DNA of 5,088 nucleotides from the NCBI GenBank assembly GCA_027083485.1, contig JALWOO010000486.1, positions 1 to 5,088 on the forward strand. Direction: 5' to 3'. Positions 4,337 to 5,088 of the stretch are shown piece by piece. A program made the position numbers and the translations under genes. The DNA comes from Amylibacter sp. (GTDB lineage Bacteria; Pseudomonadota; Alphaproteobacteria; Rhodobacterales; Rhodobacteraceae). Each line of letters begins with the position of its first letter. Within the stretch, counting starts at the first letter, position 1. Below the pieces are notes generated by a model. The model was not told where the DNA came from. It saw nothing but the letters and a program-made list of their open reading frames with translations, and did not search any database.

Positions 4337-5088
4337 ATGGCGGGTAAACAACCGGATCAAAAGGCATTGGGCCTTTCTGTTTATATGGAAGTGGCGAAAT
4401 ACACCTCGCCACTGGCCGAACGGCGTGCGCAAAAGGCCATTGCCAGCGGGCGCGAGGATCCGGCGCGGATTCTGGAACGTTCCGGCAAAACCGCAATTGC
4501 GCGGCCGGAAGGGCGGCTGATCTGGCTGCATACGGCGGATATGGCCGGAGCCTTGGTGCTTGGCAATTTGATCGCGCGTTTGCAGATGGTCTTTCCGCAG
4601 GCCTCCTTCGTGCTCACCACCGCCGAAAGGGTACGCGATGCGGTGTTGGCGGTGCGGTTGCCGGAGGGAACAATTCACCAATACGCCCCTTATGATTTAC
4701 CAAAGGCGAGCGATGCTTTTCTGAAGCGCTGGCAGCCCGATCTGGTGCTTTGGTCCGATGATCGCTTGATGCCGATTCTGTTGCAAACCGCCTTTCAACA
4801 GCAGATTCCGCTGGTGTTTGTGAATGCCGGTGTGCCACGCAAAACCGCCAAACGGCTGCGCTGGTTGCCGGGGGCGGCGGCGGCGGTGTTGAACCTGTTC
4901 ACGGCGATACTGGCGGTGGATGATGCCGCCATAAACGAATTGAAACGTTTGGGGGTGAGTGCTGAAAAAATCCGCAAGACCGGCCCCCTGCGCGAAGGCT
5001 CCCCGCCCATGCCGTTTGACGAACCGGTACGGGCGCAGATTGCGACCACGCTGCATGGCCGTCCGCTGTCGCTGGCCGCCCCCCTCCG
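4337..5088 (+). CDS. WaaA/KdtA-like glycosyltransferase N-terminal domain protein, active-site motif altered (3' end cut by window)
   Basis: The first 250 residues of a protein resembling WaaA/KdtA, the CMP-Kdo-dependent Kdo transferase of lipopolysaccharide core synthesis (GT-B fold, GT30). Recognisable segments are R-L-I-W-L-H (60-65), L-T-T-A (93-96), Y-A-P-Y-D-L-P (115-121), R-W-Q-P-D-L-V-L-W (130-138), I-P-L-V-F-V-N-A (157-164), R-L-R-W-L-P (173-178) and K-T-G-P-L (215-219). After the first strand true WaaA proteins read H-x-x-S-x-G-E; here it is H-T-A-D-M-A-G, so the conserved catalytic Glu is absent (Gly71). The E-x-E-x-W-P-N and T-G-N-L-K motifs are also changed. The N terminus has no hydrophobic anchor. 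The ATG at 4337 is chosen because the frame has a stop at 4277-4279 and homology starts soon after; AGGA is only two bases away, so the start is less certain. It is probably a divergent paralogue, not the main Kdo transferase. Expression may be coupled to uvrB, 66 bp upstream. Confidence 0.75.
   Translation, partial: MAGKQPDQKALGLSVYMEVAKYTSPLAERRAQKAIASGREDPARILERSGKTAIARPEGRLIWLHTADMAGALVLGNLIARLQMVFPQASFVLTTAERVRDAVLAVRLPEGTIHQYAPYDLPKASDAFLKRWQPDLVLWSDDRLMPILLQTAFQQQIPLVFVNAGVPRKTAKRLRWLPGAAAAVLNLFTAILAVDDAAINELKRLGVSAEKIRKTGPLREGSPPMPFDEPVRAQIATTLHGRPLSLAAPL

Noticed and set aside
3933..4520. A 195-residue plus-strand open frame across the uvrB end
   Set aside because: It is a shifted frame of uvrB and of the WaaA-like gene and is dominated by Arg, Trp and Pro.
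3257..4681. A 474-residue open frame antisense to uvrB and the WaaA-like gene
   Set aside because: It runs opposite two well-supported genes and across their gap. Its predicted protein is rich in His, Arg, Gln and Gly without a recognisable domain, as expected from the complement of GC-rich coding DNA.

Overview
The window looks like a piece of an alphaproteobacterial chromosome, most probably from the Rhodobacterales (Roseobacter-like). This is inferred from three things: a stand-alone gene for the NDUFS4-type accessory subunit of respiratory complex I, which among bacteria is characteristic of alphaproteobacteria; a UvrB with the N- and C-terminal extensions and wording typical of that group; and a candidate SOS box of the alphaproteobacterial GAAC/GTTC-N7 kind. 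No mobile element, tRNA, rRNA or CRISPR was seen.

Layout. Positions 2-610 (+) hold the C-terminal 202 residues of a FadL/OmpP1-type outer-membrane channel, followed by a strong intrinsic terminator (648-674). At 732-1181 (+) is a DUF1810 protein of unknown function. It converges, across a 29-bp gap, with the complex I subunit gene at 1522-1211 (-), which has a clear sigma-70 promoter and Shine-Dalgarno. Between that gene and uvrB lies about 530 bp without a convincing protein gene. Its left part (1608-1720) holds a long-range foldable element with a G-quadruplex motif on the plus strand, possibly a minus-strand small RNA or leader. Its middle (1741-1920) is 72% A+T by direct count (130 of 180) and carries dyads, a perfect CtrA-type box and DnaA-box-like words. 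Its right part is G-rich and ends in a candidate LexA operator just ahead of uvrB.

uvrB (2084-4270, +) is complete and apparently functional. After 66 bp, a same-strand gene (4337 to the window end) encodes a relative of the Kdo transferase WaaA/KdtA. It lacks the family's catalytic Gly-Glu motif and several other signature motifs.

The genes do not form one pathway. They are housekeeping functions: lipid/hydrophobic transport at the outer membrane, respiration, nucleotide excision repair and a possible envelope-glycan function. The points most worth following up are the structured intergenic element, the regulatory sites ahead of uvrB, and the WaaA-like protein with an altered active site.
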